Notes: generated from the letters alone by a model not told the origin. Counted from the stretch's first letter, positions 25,601-35,252 are shown. The stretch is 64,000 nucleotides of DNA from Bacillus sp. CECT 9360 (GCF_918741275.1 NZ_CAKKNA010000003.1:1-64000), one strand, 5' to 3'. Program-made: numbers and translations.

Positions 25601-26164
25601 TTTATAAGGTTGGAAGGCATTTTTATCATTATAAGGATTTTTATCATGATCATCCTTGTATATATTTGCATTCACATAAGAAAATCTTGCATCATTAATC
25701 GCTTCTTTTAAATAGTCCAATCCATAATTAAATTCGTGATTGCCAAATGTTGCTGCATCGTAGCCCATTTGATTCATCGCTTTATAAACTGGATGGATTT
25801 CTCCTTTTTTAAGAGGGGCCACATTAGCTTTATACGTCCCCAGCGGTGTACCCTGGATTAAATCTCCGTTATCAACCAGTACACTGTTCTTCGCTTCTTT
25901 TCTTGCTTGTTTAATTAAAGTAGCCGTACGTGCCAAGCCGACAGTATCCGACGGAGCATTTTTGTAATAATCGTAACCTAGAAGATTGGTGTGGACATCA
26001 GTCGTTTCCATGATTCGTAACGAAAATTCCGAGTTTTGACGAGGGTGGTTCCTATCGTTTTCGTTATTCCCATGAGCCAGGGTTGGAATCGTAAAATGAG
26101 TAGTTACCAGTCCAATTGCAACACAAGAGGCAAGCCATTTCTTCATACTGTGCTTTATTGACAT
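22625..26164 (-). CDS. yfkN: Secreted bifunctional 2',3'-cyclic-nucleotide phosphodiesterase / 5'-nucleotidase (YfkN-like)
   Basis: An 1179-residue secreted protein with two complete metallophosphoesterase plus nucleotidase-C modules. The signal peptide covers about residues 1-30. Module 1 (about 45-620) has ETTDVHTN, NGDLIQG and GNHEFNYG. Module 2 (about 680-1175) has GVNDLHGQL, AGDAVGAS and GNHEFDKG. This is the architecture of B. subtilis YfkN, which releases phosphate and nucleosides from extracellular nucleotides. Unlike the longer YfkN it ends soon after module 2 (GRIVNINK), and no LPXTG sorting signal was seen, so it is probably freely secreted. The start follows GTGAGGAT. Confidence 0.88.
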   Translation of the reverse strand: MSIKHSMKKWLASCVAIGLVTTHFTIPTLAHGNNENDRNHPRQNSEFSLRIMETTDVHTNLLGYDYYKNAPSDTVGLARTATLIKQARKEAKNSVLVDNGDLIQGTPLGTYKANVAPLKKGEIHPVYKAMNQMGYDAATFGNHEFNYGLDYLKEAINDARFSYVNANIYKDDHDKNPYNDKNAFQPYKIVEKNIIDNRGKKAKVKIGYIGFVPPQIMDWDKAHLEGKVNTKEIVNTAKKFIPEMKRKGADVVIAMTHSGFNGDTNNTEDVIYSLSKVQGIDAITFSHTHKVFPAASETTLDNLFKDNNGKVLPGVNNGKGTINGVPAVQAGYGGGNLGIIDLEMQRAKGKWKIVSSQSSTRTVFDKTTGKKAEEDKWIAAAVKKDHDATVKYVNTPIGTTTAPIHSFFALVQDDPSVQVVTNAQKWYVEKYITNNKPQYKDLPILSVGAPFKAGRNGVEEFTEIQTGDLTIRSAGDLYLYDNTLKAIKVKGSVVKEWIEMSAGKFNTIDPAKQEEQELLNSKFQAYNFDVIDGVTYQVDVTKPARYDDRGTKISDSSRVKNLKYNGEAVNPDQEFIVVTNNYRASGGGNFPGVKGSEYVVDSADENRQILMDYITEVKEINPTADNNWSIAPIYGDVNVTFTSSPKGANYLNADSKISYTNRTNDQGFGIFKFDLKGEKPENVKVQMLGVNDLHGQLDTTSEFGGVKQGRVDYLATYLKNREAENPENTLLVTAGDAVGASAPVSSKLQDKPTLEFLNDMGFDVGTVGNHEFDKGVDMLMAQINGGKAPNSDVEFEGLDFPYVVANVVYKDTKKPILDPYVIKKVGGQEIGFIGVVTNATPSKVTPAGIEKVEFIEQAPAVNKAVAELKTKGVESIVVVSHDPGSERNGVVSGEVVDLANAIDDEVDVIFAGDNHAKLNNVVDNKLIVQAYSYGTAFADVDFEIDPTTNDIVTKSAEIVTVAQSGVTPHAETTAFINKYLDMFPELKEPLGTTDAPITRTDAYNAESPLGNLIADSMRDDLKSDFAFMNPGGIRADIPQGTITYAELAKIQPFGNTLVKLNLRGAEIKTLLQQQWTVEGSPKTLQISGLKYKADFSKPVAERVVELTKADGTPIEDTQTYTITVNDFMAGGGDNYLVLKGKERTYGSPDLDAFVNYVKKIFNGGKITASVEGRIVNINK

Positions 26165-26534
26165 AAATCCTCACATTCCTCTCAAAATATTAAAATCCAA
26201 GATAAATATATCACGCTATTATTAAAGTAAGATGAAGATTTTGAAAAAAGGAATCATTTTAGTTATTTAGCACTAAAACCATGTCTATCATTAGTATACT
26301 ATTGTTTTTTTTAGATCTTATTTACCAGTTCATATAAAAAAGATCACCTACATTCACATTCACTTTATAAAGTATGTTAAATAGGATAATTACCATAAGT
26401 CCGAAAATTTGCTTTGATACTGTTTTTCCTTCATTTGGAAGAAAAGAAATGGTACTCGTTTGTTTAAGTCTGAGTTGAAAACGGGAATAGCATGGCTAAA
26501 TGAATAAAAAAACTTTGAATAGGAGCGGATAAAT
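26165..26534. other. Divergent intergenic region, no gene seen
   Basis: AT-rich region between the divergent YfkN-type and DUF3006 genes. A sequence like a Pho box (repeats of TTAACA or similar) would be expected if the nucleotidase were phosphate-regulated, but none is obvious by eye. Beyond the ribosome binding site AGGAG at about 26521, nothing specific was found. Confidence 0.35.
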
Positions 26535-26753
26535 ATGAATGAAATAATGAAAGGTATCATCGACCGCTTTGAAGGAGAGTATGGAATCGTCACAATTAAT
26601 AGCGAAGCGGAAGGCTTCCCAATCAATCTTTTTCCGCTTGAATCAAAGCCGGGCGATGTCGTCGAAATTGACGGAACGATCATAACGGTAATGGAGGATG
26701 AGACGGAAAGACTGCGCCTCGAAATGGAAGATATCATGGACGACGTCTTGTAG
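26535..26753 (+). CDS. DUF3006 family small protein
   Basis: A 72-residue acidic protein. The opening MKGIIDRFEGEYGIV followed by FPINLFPLESKPGDVVEIDG is the DUF3006 pattern, a small beta-rich fold of unknown function common in Firmicutes. A good ribosome binding site (AGGAG) stands about nine bases upstream. The frame just after its stop codon stays open for about 30 codons in another frame, but without a start. Confidence 0.8.
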   Translation: MNEIMKGIIDRFEGEYGIVTINSEAEGFPINLFPLESKPGDVVEIDGTIITVMEDETERLRLEMEDIMDDVL

Positions 26754-26911
26754 GAAATCTACACGGCAATGTTATTTCTAAGATTCTGATGGGAGAGAGA
26801 TACGAAGCTGAAGATATGACTGATTTAGTCCGTATCATTTAATTCAAACAATAGATTAACAGAATTCTGGATGAAAAATAAAACCGTACCGGCACAGAAA
26901 AAATAGGATAC

Positions 26912-26948
26912 TAAAGAAGGAGGCCTAGCTTGGCCTCCTTCTTTAGTA
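26912..26948 (-). terminator. Terminator of the chemoreceptor gene
   Basis: AAAGAAGGAGGCC / GGCCTCCTTCTTT perfect stem, ending at the stop codon of the minus-strand gene. Confidence 0.8.
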
Positions 26949-28202
26949 TCAAATCTTAAAAGTATGGATCGTTGATTTCATGTCACCGGCCAATTTTGCA
27001 AGTGATTTTGAAAATGCGCTCATTTCTTCCATGGATGCAACCTGTTGTTCTGTTGCAGCCAACACGCTTTGTGTGGCGGATGCAGATTCAGCGGCAACAT
27101 TGGAGATGTTATCCATTGAGCCCACTGCCAATTTCGTTCCTGCTGCCATTTCCTGAATAGCCGCTGAAACTTGTTCTATCTGACTTGAAACAGAGTTGAT
27201 GGAAAGCTGGATTTGAGTAAATGAATTACCCGCTCCGGTCATGACTCCAATTCCTTCTGTTACTCCGCTTTTTACTGATTCCATCGTTTCGACAACCTGT
27301 TGTGTATCATTCTGTATCTGTGTAATGATTTCCCCAATTTGCTGTGTAGCATTGCCTGATTGCTCAGCCAGTGTACGTACTTCGTTGGCAACAACAGCAA
27401 ACCCTTTACCCTGCTCCCCTGCCCGAGCCGCCTCAATGGCTGCATTTAAGGCAAGCAAGTTGGTCTGAGCGGCAATTTGCGTTATGACATCGACTATTTT
27501 GCCAATTTCATCAGATCGCTCTCCAAGGCCTTTCACAACTCTTGAAAGCTCGTTAACATTGGTATGAATCGAATTCATCTGCCTGCCGGCCAGTTGAATG
27601 GAATTCGTTCCTGCATTAGCCTTCTCTAACGATTCGTTAATGCTCTCCGTCACTGTTAATGCGCTAGAAGCAACCTGTGAAAGGCCTGCGGACATTTGAT
27701 AAATAACAGAAGATGTTTGACTGACCCCCTGAACTTGGCTTTCAGCACCTTGTGCCATTTCTTCAATCGTATTGGAAATATGGTCAGTAGCCTTGGTTGT
27801 TTGATCCGCTCCCTGCGATAGCTGGGCCGAGTAGTCATTAATTTCGTTCGAGGCTTTCTGAACATTACGAAGAACATGGCTCCACGCCCCGACAGCACGA
27901 TTGACGCTTGTTGCCACTGACTTCAATTCGCCTAAATTTTCATCACTCAAACTTTTTTGCATATTACCGTCTGCAATTGTTTCTAAATACTCGTTAATCG
28001 ACTCTATCGGTTTGATAAATCTTTTGTGATTCAAGACCGATGAAAGAACGCCGACAACGGCACCCATAATGGTTGTAGACATGATGGTGATCCAAAAGTG
28101 CCAGCCCTGTATGCCATTAAATAAATTAATGAACAAGCCGATTAGCGCCGTCGCTGGTATTACCACAGCACTTGTCCTGATAATATACTTTAACAGACTC
28201 AT
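26949..28202 (-). CDS. Methyl-accepting chemotaxis protein without a periplasmic-type sensor domain
   Basis: A 417-residue receptor with two closely spaced membrane helices (about 8-30 and 35-55) and virtually no extracytoplasmic loop, then a HAMP-like segment (about 58-110) and a long coiled-coil signalling domain. The highly conserved hairpin tip [20 protein letters not shown] (about 255-275) contacts CheA/CheW. Lacking an external ligand domain, it probably senses an internal or membrane-borne signal. GGGGGAAG precedes the ATG. Monocistronic. Confidence 0.92.
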   Translation of the reverse strand: MSLLKYIIRTSAVVIPATALIGLFINLFNGIQGWHFWITIMSTTIMGAVVGVLSSVLNHKRFIKPIESINEYLETIADGNMQKSLSDENLGELKSVATSVNRAVGAWSHVLRNVQKASNEINDYSAQLSQGADQTTKATDHISNTIEEMAQGAESQVQGVSQTSSVIYQMSAGLSQVASSALTVTESINESLEKANAGTNSIQLAGRQMNSIHTNVNELSRVVKGLGERSDEIGKIVDVITQIAAQTNLLALNAAIEAARAGEQGKGFAVVANEVRTLAEQSGNATQQIGEIITQIQNDTQQVVETMESVKSGVTEGIGVMTGAGNSFTQIQLSINSVSSQIEQVSAAIQEMAAGTKLAVGSMDNISNVAAESASATQSVLAATEQQVASMEEMSAFSKSLAKLAGDMKSTIHTFKI

Positions 28203-28348
28203 ACCACTTCCCCCTTCTGTATTATAACAGACCTACTAGGTAATTTATATCATATATGACAAAAAATTTCCAGTACTTTTTTCACAGGAAGGGGGATGTG
28301 TAAGAGAAAAGACTGGTTCTATTATATTAGAAGATGTCGTAATGACTG

Positions 28349-29575
28349 CTAGATTTTCTGAATACTTTCTTTTTCTTCTCCTCTGACAGTTTGATAGCTG
28401 ACACCTATAAATAAACAGGATAAGACAGCTAATATAAGCAAGCTGCTAATCAACCCGATGACACCAAACCAGCCGTATTGTTGTAAAAATACTCCTCCAA
28501 ATGCCCCAATAAGGCTTGAGCCTGCATAATAGAATAATAGATAAAGCGACGATGCCTGAGCTTTTTCACTTTTATGGGCAAACAATCCGACCCAGCTGCT
28601 TGCGATCGAATGTGCCCCAAAAAAACCAAACGTAAACATGGCGAGCCCTGCAATTTTCACAAACAGAGGATCACACATCGTTAACAGCGCACCGATTCCC
28701 ATCAGAAGAATTCCGGATAAAGTAACCTTTGTCCGGTTCATCCGGTCTGCGAGTTTTCCCATCCATGCTGAGCTGAATGTTCCAACTAGATAGATGATAA
28801 AAATAAAGCTTAGCAACGTCTGCGATAAATTGTATGGATCCTTCATCAAGGGAATTCCGATATAATTATAGACGGTGACAAAGGATCCCATCAGTAAGAA
28901 CCCAAGTATATACAACAGGATGAGCCCCCTGTTTTTAATAGTATGAGAAATAGATGTTTTCAATCTACGGATGGATATGTTGCTTCGGCGATTCTGATGT
29001 TTCGATTCCGGCAACAAAAACCAAAACAAAACGCTAATACCTAAACTCAGAAATCCGAGGCACCCTATTGCCACATTCCATGTGAAATAGTCAGAAATTG
29101 TACCTACCAGCAACCGACCAGCCAGACCTCCAATGCTTGAACCACTCACATAAATTCCAATCACGTACCCTAAATTCTTCGGATTGAATTCTTCATTAAT
29201 ATAAGCCATCGCAATGGATGGGAACCCTGCTAATACCGCTCCCTGCAATGCTCTTAGAATCAGAAGCAAATATAATTCTTCTGTGAATCCGACGCAAATA
29301 GATAGAGTTGCCGAAAGCACCAAGGAAGCAGCCATGATCCGCTTCCGGTCAATATTATCAGACAAAAACGAGAGAATCAGCAGACAAACAGCCAGAGTTC
29401 CCGTAGCCACGGATAGCGTCAAGCTTGCAGCTGCCGGGGTCACATTATATTGCTCAGTAATAATAGGAATAACGGGCTGGGTGCTATATAAATCAGCAAA
29501 TGTTACAAAACTGCCTAAAAACAAGGCAATAATCGTTCTTCTATATGACTTGCCTGCCGGCTCAATATATTCCAT
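28349..29575 (-). CDS. MFS transporter (YnfM-like)
   Basis: A 408-residue protein with twelve predicted helices. Its start (FVTFADLYSTQPVIPIITEQY) and the loop LSDNIDRKRIM, a motif-A variant, resemble YnfM-type major facilitator exporters. The substrate is unknown. AAAGG precedes the ATG at good distance. It is flanked by unrelated genes on the same strand with gaps over 100 bp and is probably monocistronic. Confidence 0.87.
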   Translation of the reverse strand: MEYIEPAGKSYRRTIIALFLGSFVTFADLYSTQPVIPIITEQYNVTPAAASLTLSVATGTLAVCLLILSFLSDNIDRKRIMAASLVLSATLSICVGFTEELYLLLILRALQGAVLAGFPSIAMAYINEEFNPKNLGYVIGIYVSGSSIGGLAGRLLVGTISDYFTWNVAIGCLGFLSLGISVLFWFLLPESKHQNRRSNISIRRLKTSISHTIKNRGLILLYILGFLLMGSFVTVYNYIGIPLMKDPYNLSQTLLSFIFIIYLVGTFSSAWMGKLADRMNRTKVTLSGILLMGIGALLTMCDPLFVKIAGLAMFTFGFFGAHSIASSWVGLFAHKSEKAQASSLYLLFYYAGSSLIGAFGGVFLQQYGWFGVIGLISSLLILAVLSCLFIGVSYQTVRGEEKESIQKI

Positions 29576-29661
29576 TACATCTCAGACCTTTCTTTTTACT
29601 CAGGTATTATTCATGTTAATACGATTGCGCCTGCCTGTCTAATAGTGGATTAAAAGATTAA

Positions 29662-29697
29662 TATAAAAATCTCCCTTCACCGAAATGAAAGGAGCGT
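29662..29697 (-). terminator. Probable terminator after the SteT-like permease
   Basis: Minus-strand CTCCTTTCA / TGAAGGGAG stem (one G-T pair) followed by ATTTTTAT. Confidence 0.6.
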
Positions 29698-29706
29698 TTG
29701 TAAGCA

Positions 29707-31023
29707 TTATATTTTTTTTACTGTTCTTTTCGTCAACAGCCAATAAACAGGAAGGCCGATGATGGTGATGGCAATGGAAAAGAACGCATCCATAGGTGTA
29801 TCGATTAATGTACAAACGACTATATATACCGCCCCTAATATCGCTACGATTGGGGTGAATGGATAAAGCGGCACTTTGTATGTGTCTGTTTCTTGCTTTT
29901 GTTTCCTTAAAATAAACACGGCAAAGAAAGCCATGCCATAAAAGGAGAACACGCTGAAAATCGCTATGTTCGACAGTCTGTCAGGATTAGCGACAAGCAT
30001 CATTAAGATGGCCATAATCAGTTGAAAGACTGTCGCATTCAAAGGCGTCTTAAAGGTCGGGTGAACGCTTGATAACGTCTTTGCGGCTGGAAGGAGATTG
30101 CTCTCTGCCATCGCAAACGGAATTCGTGGAAAGGTCATTATTTTACCGTTCAAGCATCCGAAAATCGAGATTAGAATTCCAATCGTGATTAATTTACCGC
30201 CAAAGTCGCCGAATAGTATCGTTGCTGCTACATTCGCTGCATTCGGGCCTAATTCAACAATTTGAGCGGCAGGAAGCACGTGCAGCAAAGCAATGTTCAC
30301 GGACAGGTAAGCAACGATTACAATTACGATGCCAGTAATGATCGCCCGTGGCATCGTTTTCGCCGGATTTTTCATTTCACCGGCCATGAACCCGACATTC
30401 ATCCAGCCGTCATAAGCCCAAAGTGTGGCAAGAATTGCTGCACCCATGCTGATAGTCTGTGAAGTGCTGCCGCTGTCAATATTCAAAATTGGCATTTCAC
30501 CCTTAATCATGCCGAAAAGAGCTATGGCAATAATCGGAATCAGCTTTCCAACCGTGGAAATATTCTGGATGAACCCTCCATATCGGGTTCCTAAGATATT
30601 CATCCCACCCAAAAATAAAACGGTTAAAATCCCAATAATCTTAATGCTATCATTTGAATAACCGAAGAATCCCGCTAGCAGGGTTCCGAAATACAGGCCT
30701 AACGCGCCCATGACGGCGGGACCATATATAAACGTCTGTACCCAGCCGCATAAAAAACCCCATAGTCTTCCGTAGACCTCTTCAAGATAAGCATAAAGCC
30801 CTCCTGTCTTTGGAATCTTCACACTGATTTCAGCAATCGTTAAACCGCTTGCCAAAGTAATGAGTCCTCCTATGAGCCATGCCAGCAAGGCATTTGTTGA
30901 ATTACCGCTCTGGGAGAGGACAATTCCCGGTTTCATAAAGATCCCCGAACCAATTACCGTACCAATCACGATAGATGTCGCAACAACAAATCCGATGTTT
31001 TTCTTTAATTGGTCTTTTCCCAC
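29707..31023 (-). CDS. APC-family amino-acid permease (SteT/LAT-like exchanger)
   Basis: A 438-residue protein with twelve helices. GTVIGSGIFMKPG (helix 1 unwound segment), KIPKTGGLYAYLEEVYG and WAYDGWMNVGFMAGEMKNP are typical of LAT-type permeases such as B. subtilis SteT, a serine/threonine exchanger. The exact substrate is uncertain. The start is GTG behind GGGGAGGAAGG. It stands upstream of no other gene on its strand at operon distance. Confidence 0.88.
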   Translation of the reverse strand: MGKDQLKKNIGFVVATSIVIGTVIGSGIFMKPGIVLSQSGNSTNALLAWLIGGLITLASGLTIAEISVKIPKTGGLYAYLEEVYGRLWGFLCGWVQTFIYGPAVMGALGLYFGTLLAGFFGYSNDSIKIIGILTVLFLGGMNILGTRYGGFIQNISTVGKLIPIIAIALFGMIKGEMPILNIDSGSTSQTISMGAAILATLWAYDGWMNVGFMAGEMKNPAKTMPRAIITGIVIVIVAYLSVNIALLHVLPAAQIVELGPNAANVAATILFGDFGGKLITIGILISIFGCLNGKIMTFPRIPFAMAESNLLPAAKTLSSVHPTFKTPLNATVFQLIMAILMMLVANPDRLSNIAIFSVFSFYGMAFFAVFILRKQKQETDTYKVPLYPFTPIVAILGAVYIVVCTLIDTPMDAFFSIAITIIGLPVYWLLTKRTVKKI

Positions 31024-31162
31024 TGTCCTTCCTCCCCGTACAAGTGTGTAGATTTTCTTGCAATTATATCATAAATATTATTTGGATATAATTTTTAGAA
31101 AAATTAATCTATTTTTGGAACATTAAAAATATGAATATTCAAGTAATAAAATTATTCAAAAA

Positions 31163-31213
31163 TAACAAAAGGTAGTCCTTAAGAAGACTTTCCTCTTCTT
31201 TCAGGACTACCCT
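31163..31213 (-). terminator. Terminator after the YfnA-like permease
   Basis: GGTAGTCCT / AGGACTACC stem with a long, partly paired loop, followed on the minus strand by TTTTGTTATTTTT. Confidence 0.8.
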
Positions 31214-31215
31214 AT

Positions 31216-32598
31216 TTAATTCAAATTGCTGTGTTTTCGAGAATAGACCATATAAACCATAAAACCGAATGCAAGCCAAATTACAAATGCGACCCAAGTC
31301 ATTCCCGGAAGGCTTAAAGATAAGTATATACAAAGCAGTGCGCTAATAGCAGGCAGTACCGGAACAAATGGCACGCGGAAGGTTGCCTTAATTTCAGGAT
31401 GCTTCTTGCGCAAGACGATAATGGCTATGGAAATCAATGTAAACGCTGCAAGTGTTCCCATATTCACAAGGTGTGCCAATGTTGTTAAATCAACAAATCC
31501 GGCAATACCTGCGGCAACAAAGCCTGTCAGCCAGGTGTTGAAAAAAGGTGTTTTATACTTCTTATGAACAGTAGCCATTTTTTTAGGCAATAATCCGTCA
31601 CGGCTCATCGCATATGTTAATCGAACCTGTGCGTAGATTAAAGCTAGTATTACCGTAGTAATTCCGGCAACTGCCCCAACCGAAATAATTCCGGCGATAG
31701 AATCCTGTCCTACGAGTCTAAGTGCCAGGGCAACTGGATCTCCTACATTTAGCTGTTGATAAGGAACCATCCCTGTTAACACAAGCGAGACACCAATATA
31801 TAAGACCGTACAGATTAAAAGGGAACTAATGATTCCGATCGGCATGTTTCGCTTCGGTGACTTCACTTCCTCAGACGCTGTCGCGATCACATCAAATCCG
31901 ATATAAGCAAAAAATACGGTGGCGGCACCTGTTACGATTCCATCAAAACCAAATGGAGCAAAGGGTGTCCAGTTTTCAGGCTGCACATACCCAATTCCTA
32001 CCACAATGAACAGCAAAATAATCGCCAGCTTTACGAACACCATTACATTATTAAAACGAGTGCTCTCTTTCACTCCCCGGCTGACAAGAGCCGTAATTAG
32101 AAGGATGATCAGCATCGCTGGAAGGTTCATAATGCCACCTTTGTTGGTGCCGGGTGCTGAAGAAAGAATTTCCGGAATATGCAGGCCGAAACCTGAGATA
32201 AGAGATTGAAAATAGGCCGACCAGCCAGTCGCAACAGCGGCGATTGCCAGCACATATTCCAGCATTAAATCCCAGCCGATCAGAAAAGCAAAAAGTTCTC
32301 CAAGTGTAGCATACGTATAGGTATATACACTTCCGGATACAGGAACTGCCGAAGAAAACTCAGCGTAACAAAAAGCAGCCAACGCACAAGCGATACCGGC
32401 AATAATAAAGGAAATAACAATGGACGGTCCAGTGCTCTCAGCCGCAACCACGCCGGTGACGACAAAAATCCCTGTCCCGATTACACAGCCAACCCCAAGA
32501 AAAATTAAATCGAGTAAACTGAGCGAACGGTTAAGTTCGTTCTTACGGCTATTCGCCATTAAATCACTTATTGATTTCTTTCGAAAAACATTGTTCAT
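31216..32598 (-). CDS. APC-family amino-acid permease (cationic amino-acid transporter/YfnA type)
   Basis: A 460-residue protein with about twelve to thirteen helices. The N-terminal ELNRSLSLLDLIFLGVGCVIGTGIF and the central FFAYIGFDVIATASEEVKSP are characteristic of the CAT-like group that includes YfnA and GkApcT. Proton-coupled uptake of neutral or cationic amino acids is expected. It is not similar enough to the adjacent SteT-like permease to be a recent duplicate. The start follows GGGGGA. Confidence 0.88.
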   Translation of the reverse strand: MNNVFRKKSISDLMANSRKNELNRSLSLLDLIFLGVGCVIGTGIFVVTGVVAAESTGPSIVISFIIAGIACALAAFCYAEFSSAVPVSGSVYTYTYATLGELFAFLIGWDLMLEYVLAIAAVATGWSAYFQSLISGFGLHIPEILSSAPGTNKGGIMNLPAMLIILLITALVSRGVKESTRFNNVMVFVKLAIILLFIVVGIGYVQPENWTPFAPFGFDGIVTGAATVFFAYIGFDVIATASEEVKSPKRNMPIGIISSLLICTVLYIGVSLVLTGMVPYQQLNVGDPVALALRLVGQDSIAGIISVGAVAGITTVILALIYAQVRLTYAMSRDGLLPKKMATVHKKYKTPFFNTWLTGFVAAGIAGFVDLTTLAHLVNMGTLAAFTLISIAIIVLRKKHPEIKATFRVPFVPVLPAISALLCIYLSLSLPGMTWVAFVIWLAFGFMVYMVYSRKHSNLN

Positions 32599-32843
32599 GT
32601 ATATCCCCCAGCTCGTCTATCTAAGAAGTTATCTAAATATTCATCGTTTTGTAGTATATGGACGATTACTGTTGAAGTCAAGTAGTTTACCTGTCCCAAA
32701 GCAAGCTTTTTCAATATAGTTTTTAAGGGAATCCTTATAAATCAATCGAGTAAGCGTTTTATTATTTTTTATCCTTTCCTAATTGTACTAAAAAAATTTA
32801 ATAGTTTCCTGAAATAATTTTGCGCATAAATCAGCTTAATAGG

Positions 32844-32883
32844 AAAAATGCATTGCCGCAGGAAATCCGGCAATGCATTTAAG
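32844..32883 (-). terminator. Terminator after uppP
   Basis: ATGCATTGCCG / CGGCAATGCAT perfect stem followed on the minus strand by TTTTTCC, a few bases after the uppP stop codon. Confidence 0.85.
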
Positions 32884-32887
32884 CTTT

Positions 32888-33724
32888 TTATACAGCAACC
32901 ATAAACAAAATAATCGCTAATACGATTCGATAAATCGCAAAAGGGGTCAGTTTGATTGTATCGATAAGCTTCAAGAAAAAGCGGATGAAGATTAATGCAA
33001 AAACGAATGCACTGATGAATCCGGCAACAAAAAACGGCAAATCCTCCAGAGAGAAGTAACTCCAGTATTTAACTAACTTTAAAAGAGTTGCCCCGGCCAT
33101 AATCGGTACAGCCATAATAAATGTAAAGTCTGAAGCAGCACGGTGACTCATTCCAAGTAAAACACCACCGGAAATCGTTGAGCCTGAACGGGAAAAGCCG
33201 GGCCATAACGCTAAACATTGAATTAACCCTACACCTAACGCCTGTTTATATGTAATTTTATCGACTGTGTCCGCCTTTACCTTAGGCTGAAATCTATCTG
33301 CCGCAAGCATTAGGAAAGCACCAAGCAATAATCCTACAGCTACGGTCTTAGTTGTAAATAGATTATCATCAATATAGTCTTCAAATAAAACACCCAATAC
33401 ACCCGCAGGTATCAGTCCGACAAGTACTTGCAAAAGGTTGAGTTTCTTTCCGGGTTCACCTGATTCAGACTGTATTTTTTTAATACCAAGCAGATCCATA
33501 AATCGGCTCCAAAATACTACCACAACAGCTAATATAGAACCCAATTGGATAACTACTTTAAAAGCATTGGCCACTTTGCTACCAAAAATCTCTTTCGATT
33601 GAAACCAAAGGTCATCCACGATTATCATATGGCCGGTAGAGGAGACAGGAGCAAACTCAGTCAGCCCTTCCACTAGTCCAAGAACAATTGCAACAAAAAT
33701 TTCCCAGATATTAATTACTGCCAC
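32888..33724 (-). CDS. uppP: Undecaprenyl-diphosphate phosphatase UppP (BacA)
   Basis: A 278-residue membrane protein with about eight helices. Both inverted-repeat active-site motifs are intact: EGLTEFAPVSSTGH (about 20-33) and PGFSRSGSTISGG (about 175-187). It dephosphorylates undecaprenyl pyrophosphate to recycle the lipid carrier for peptidoglycan and teichoic acid, and confers bacitracin tolerance. The start is GTG behind AAAGGA. Monocistronic. Confidence 0.94.
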   Translation of the reverse strand: MAVINIWEIFVAIVLGLVEGLTEFAPVSSTGHMIIVDDLWFQSKEIFGSKVANAFKVVIQLGSILAVVVVFWSRFMDLLGIKKIQSESGEPGKKLNLLQVLVGLIPAGVLGVLFEDYIDDNLFTTKTVAVGLLLGAFLMLAADRFQPKVKADTVDKITYKQALGVGLIQCLALWPGFSRSGSTISGGVLLGMSHRAASDFTFIMAVPIMAGATLLKLVKYWSYFSLEDLPFFVAGFISAFVFALIFIRFFLKLIDTIKLTPFAIYRIVLAIILFMVAV

Positions 33725-33819
33725 CTCATTTAATCCTTTTATTCATAATTTCGATTGTACCCCGCTTGCTGAAAATTGTCTAATGAATGTTACGATTTTT
33801 GCAGTGCTTAGCGGAAAGT

Positions 33820-33876
33820 AAAGAAAACACTCCAGTGACGAGTCTTAAGGCGAAGATTATCCGTAGTTGTACTGAT
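33820..33876 (+). repeat. Degenerate 57-bp intergenic repeat, copy 1
   Basis: AAAGAAAACACTCCAGTGAC, then a segment with TTAAGGCGAAGATTA and CGTAGTTG, aligns along its whole length with 41378-41435 (AAAGAAAACTCGTCG ... TAAGGCGGAGATTA ... CGTAGTTG), roughly 70% identical by eye and almost gap-free. Same orientation in both places. No open frame is conserved. Confidence 0.6.
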
Positions 33877-33964
33877 GATTATTACTCATGTATCTCTCAG
33901 CGGAAACATATAATGGCTGTAGCGTTCTTCTAGATCACTATCCGCTAATAAGGAGGGAAGATAC

Positions 33965-35251
33965 TTGCACATTCACGTAGTTAATCAAAATGAGACTTTA
34001 AATATCATTGCCCAATCCTACAATGTAAGTGTTGATGAACTCATTAGAACGAATGAAATCCCTAATCCGAACGACCTTGTAGTTGGGCAAACAATCGTCA
34101 TTCCCATCGCCGGCAGCTATTATTATGTTCAGCCAGGAGACAGTCTTTGGTCCATCTCACAAAGAGTAGGTGTTCCATATCAGGAGCTTGCAAGAATTAA
34201 TGGAATTTCGGTTAATCAAACACTAAACGTAGGCCAAAGACTTTATATTCCGCCAAGGCCAAAGACTGATGCTGAATTCAATGCATATGTGGAGCCGAGG
34301 GGCACCTCAGTCAGTCCCGCTCTCGAAAACGAAACCAGGAGAGTAGCACAATATCTCACTTACTTAGCTCCATTCAGTTTTCAGGCGTTGCGTGATGGAT
34401 CATTAAGAGAACCGCCGCTAAACGCCTTACCGACTATTGCAAGAGAAAATAATGTCGTATTGATGATGGTCATTACCAATCTGGAAAATGGCGCATTCAG
34501 TGAAGAACTTGGGCAAATTTTGCTCAATAATCAGGAGATCCAAACCCGGTTCCTCGATAATATTGTAAGGGTCGCCAATCGATATGGCTTTGGCGATATT
34601 CATTTTGATTTTGAATATCTGCGGCCAGAGGACCGGGAAGCATATAACCAATTTTTGCGCAGGGCAAAGGCAAGGTTCAATGAACAAGGATGGCTATTAT
34701 CAACAGCCTTAGCCCCGAAGACGAGTGCGACCCAGCAAGGTCGTTGGTACGAGGCCCATGACTACCGGGCCCATGGAGAAATCGCTGATTTGGTCATCCT
34801 TATGACCTATGAGTGGGGCTACAGCGGCGGCCCGGCAATGGCTGTATCACCAATCGGTCCGGTCAGAAGGGTCGTTGAATACGCGATTTCGGAGATGCCT
34901 TCCTCTAAAGTCATGATGGGTCAGAATTTATACGGATATGATTGGACCCTTCCATTTGTCCAGGGATCAACTGCCAGGGCCGTGAGCCCGCAGCAGGCCA
35001 TTGAAATCGCCGCCCGTTATAATGTAAGTATTCTCTACGATTATAATGCCCAGGCACCTCATTTTAACTATACCGATGAAAATGGGAGAAGGCATGAGGT
35101 TTGGTTTGAGGATGCGCGTTCGATCCAAGCTAAATTTGATTTGGTTAAAGAATTGAATCTGCGTGGTATGAGTTATTGGAAGCTCGGTTTATCTTTCCCG
35201 CAAAACTGGCTGCTCATATCGGATAATTTTAATGTTAGAAAACGCACATAA
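33965..35251 (+). CDS. yaaH: LysM-GH18 spore peptidoglycan hydrolase (YaaH/SleL-type)
   Basis: A 428-residue protein matching B. subtilis YaaH (427) in length and plan. Two LysM repeats (about 3-47 and 52-96, containing YVQPGDSLWSISQRVGVPY) are followed by a GH18 barrel (about 105-420) with the catalytic motif GFGDIHFDFEYL (Glu as proton donor) and MTYEWGYSGGPA. There is no signal peptide, as expected for a coat/cortex protein made in the mother cell. It acts as N-acetylglucosaminidase on spore cortex during germination. The start is TTG after AAGGAGGG. Confidence 0.92.
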   Translation: MHIHVVNQNETLNIIAQSYNVSVDELIRTNEIPNPNDLVVGQTIVIPIAGSYYYVQPGDSLWSISQRVGVPYQELARINGISVNQTLNVGQRLYIPPRPKTDAEFNAYVEPRGTSVSPALENETRRVAQYLTYLAPFSFQALRDGSLREPPLNALPTIARENNVVLMMVITNLENGAFSEELGQILLNNQEIQTRFLDNIVRVANRYGFGDIHFDFEYLRPEDREAYNQFLRRAKARFNEQGWLLSTALAPKTSATQQGRWYEAHDYRAHGEIADLVILMTYEWGYSGGPAMAVSPIGPVRRVVEYAISEMPSSKVMMGQNLYGYDWTLPFVQGSTARAVSPQQAIEIAARYNVSILYDYNAQAPHFNYTDENGRRHEVWFEDARSIQAKFDLVKELNLRGMSYWKLGLSFPQNWLLISDNFNVRKRT

Positions 35252-35252
35252 G

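Noticed and set aside
26165-26534. Pho box upstream of the nucleotidase gene
   Set aside because: No convincing spaced TT(A/C)A(C/T)A repeats were found by eye.
26754-26842. Open tail after the DUF3006 gene reading GNVISKILMGERYEAEDM
   Set aside because: No start codon with a ribosome binding site; protein-like but too short to support even as a remnant.
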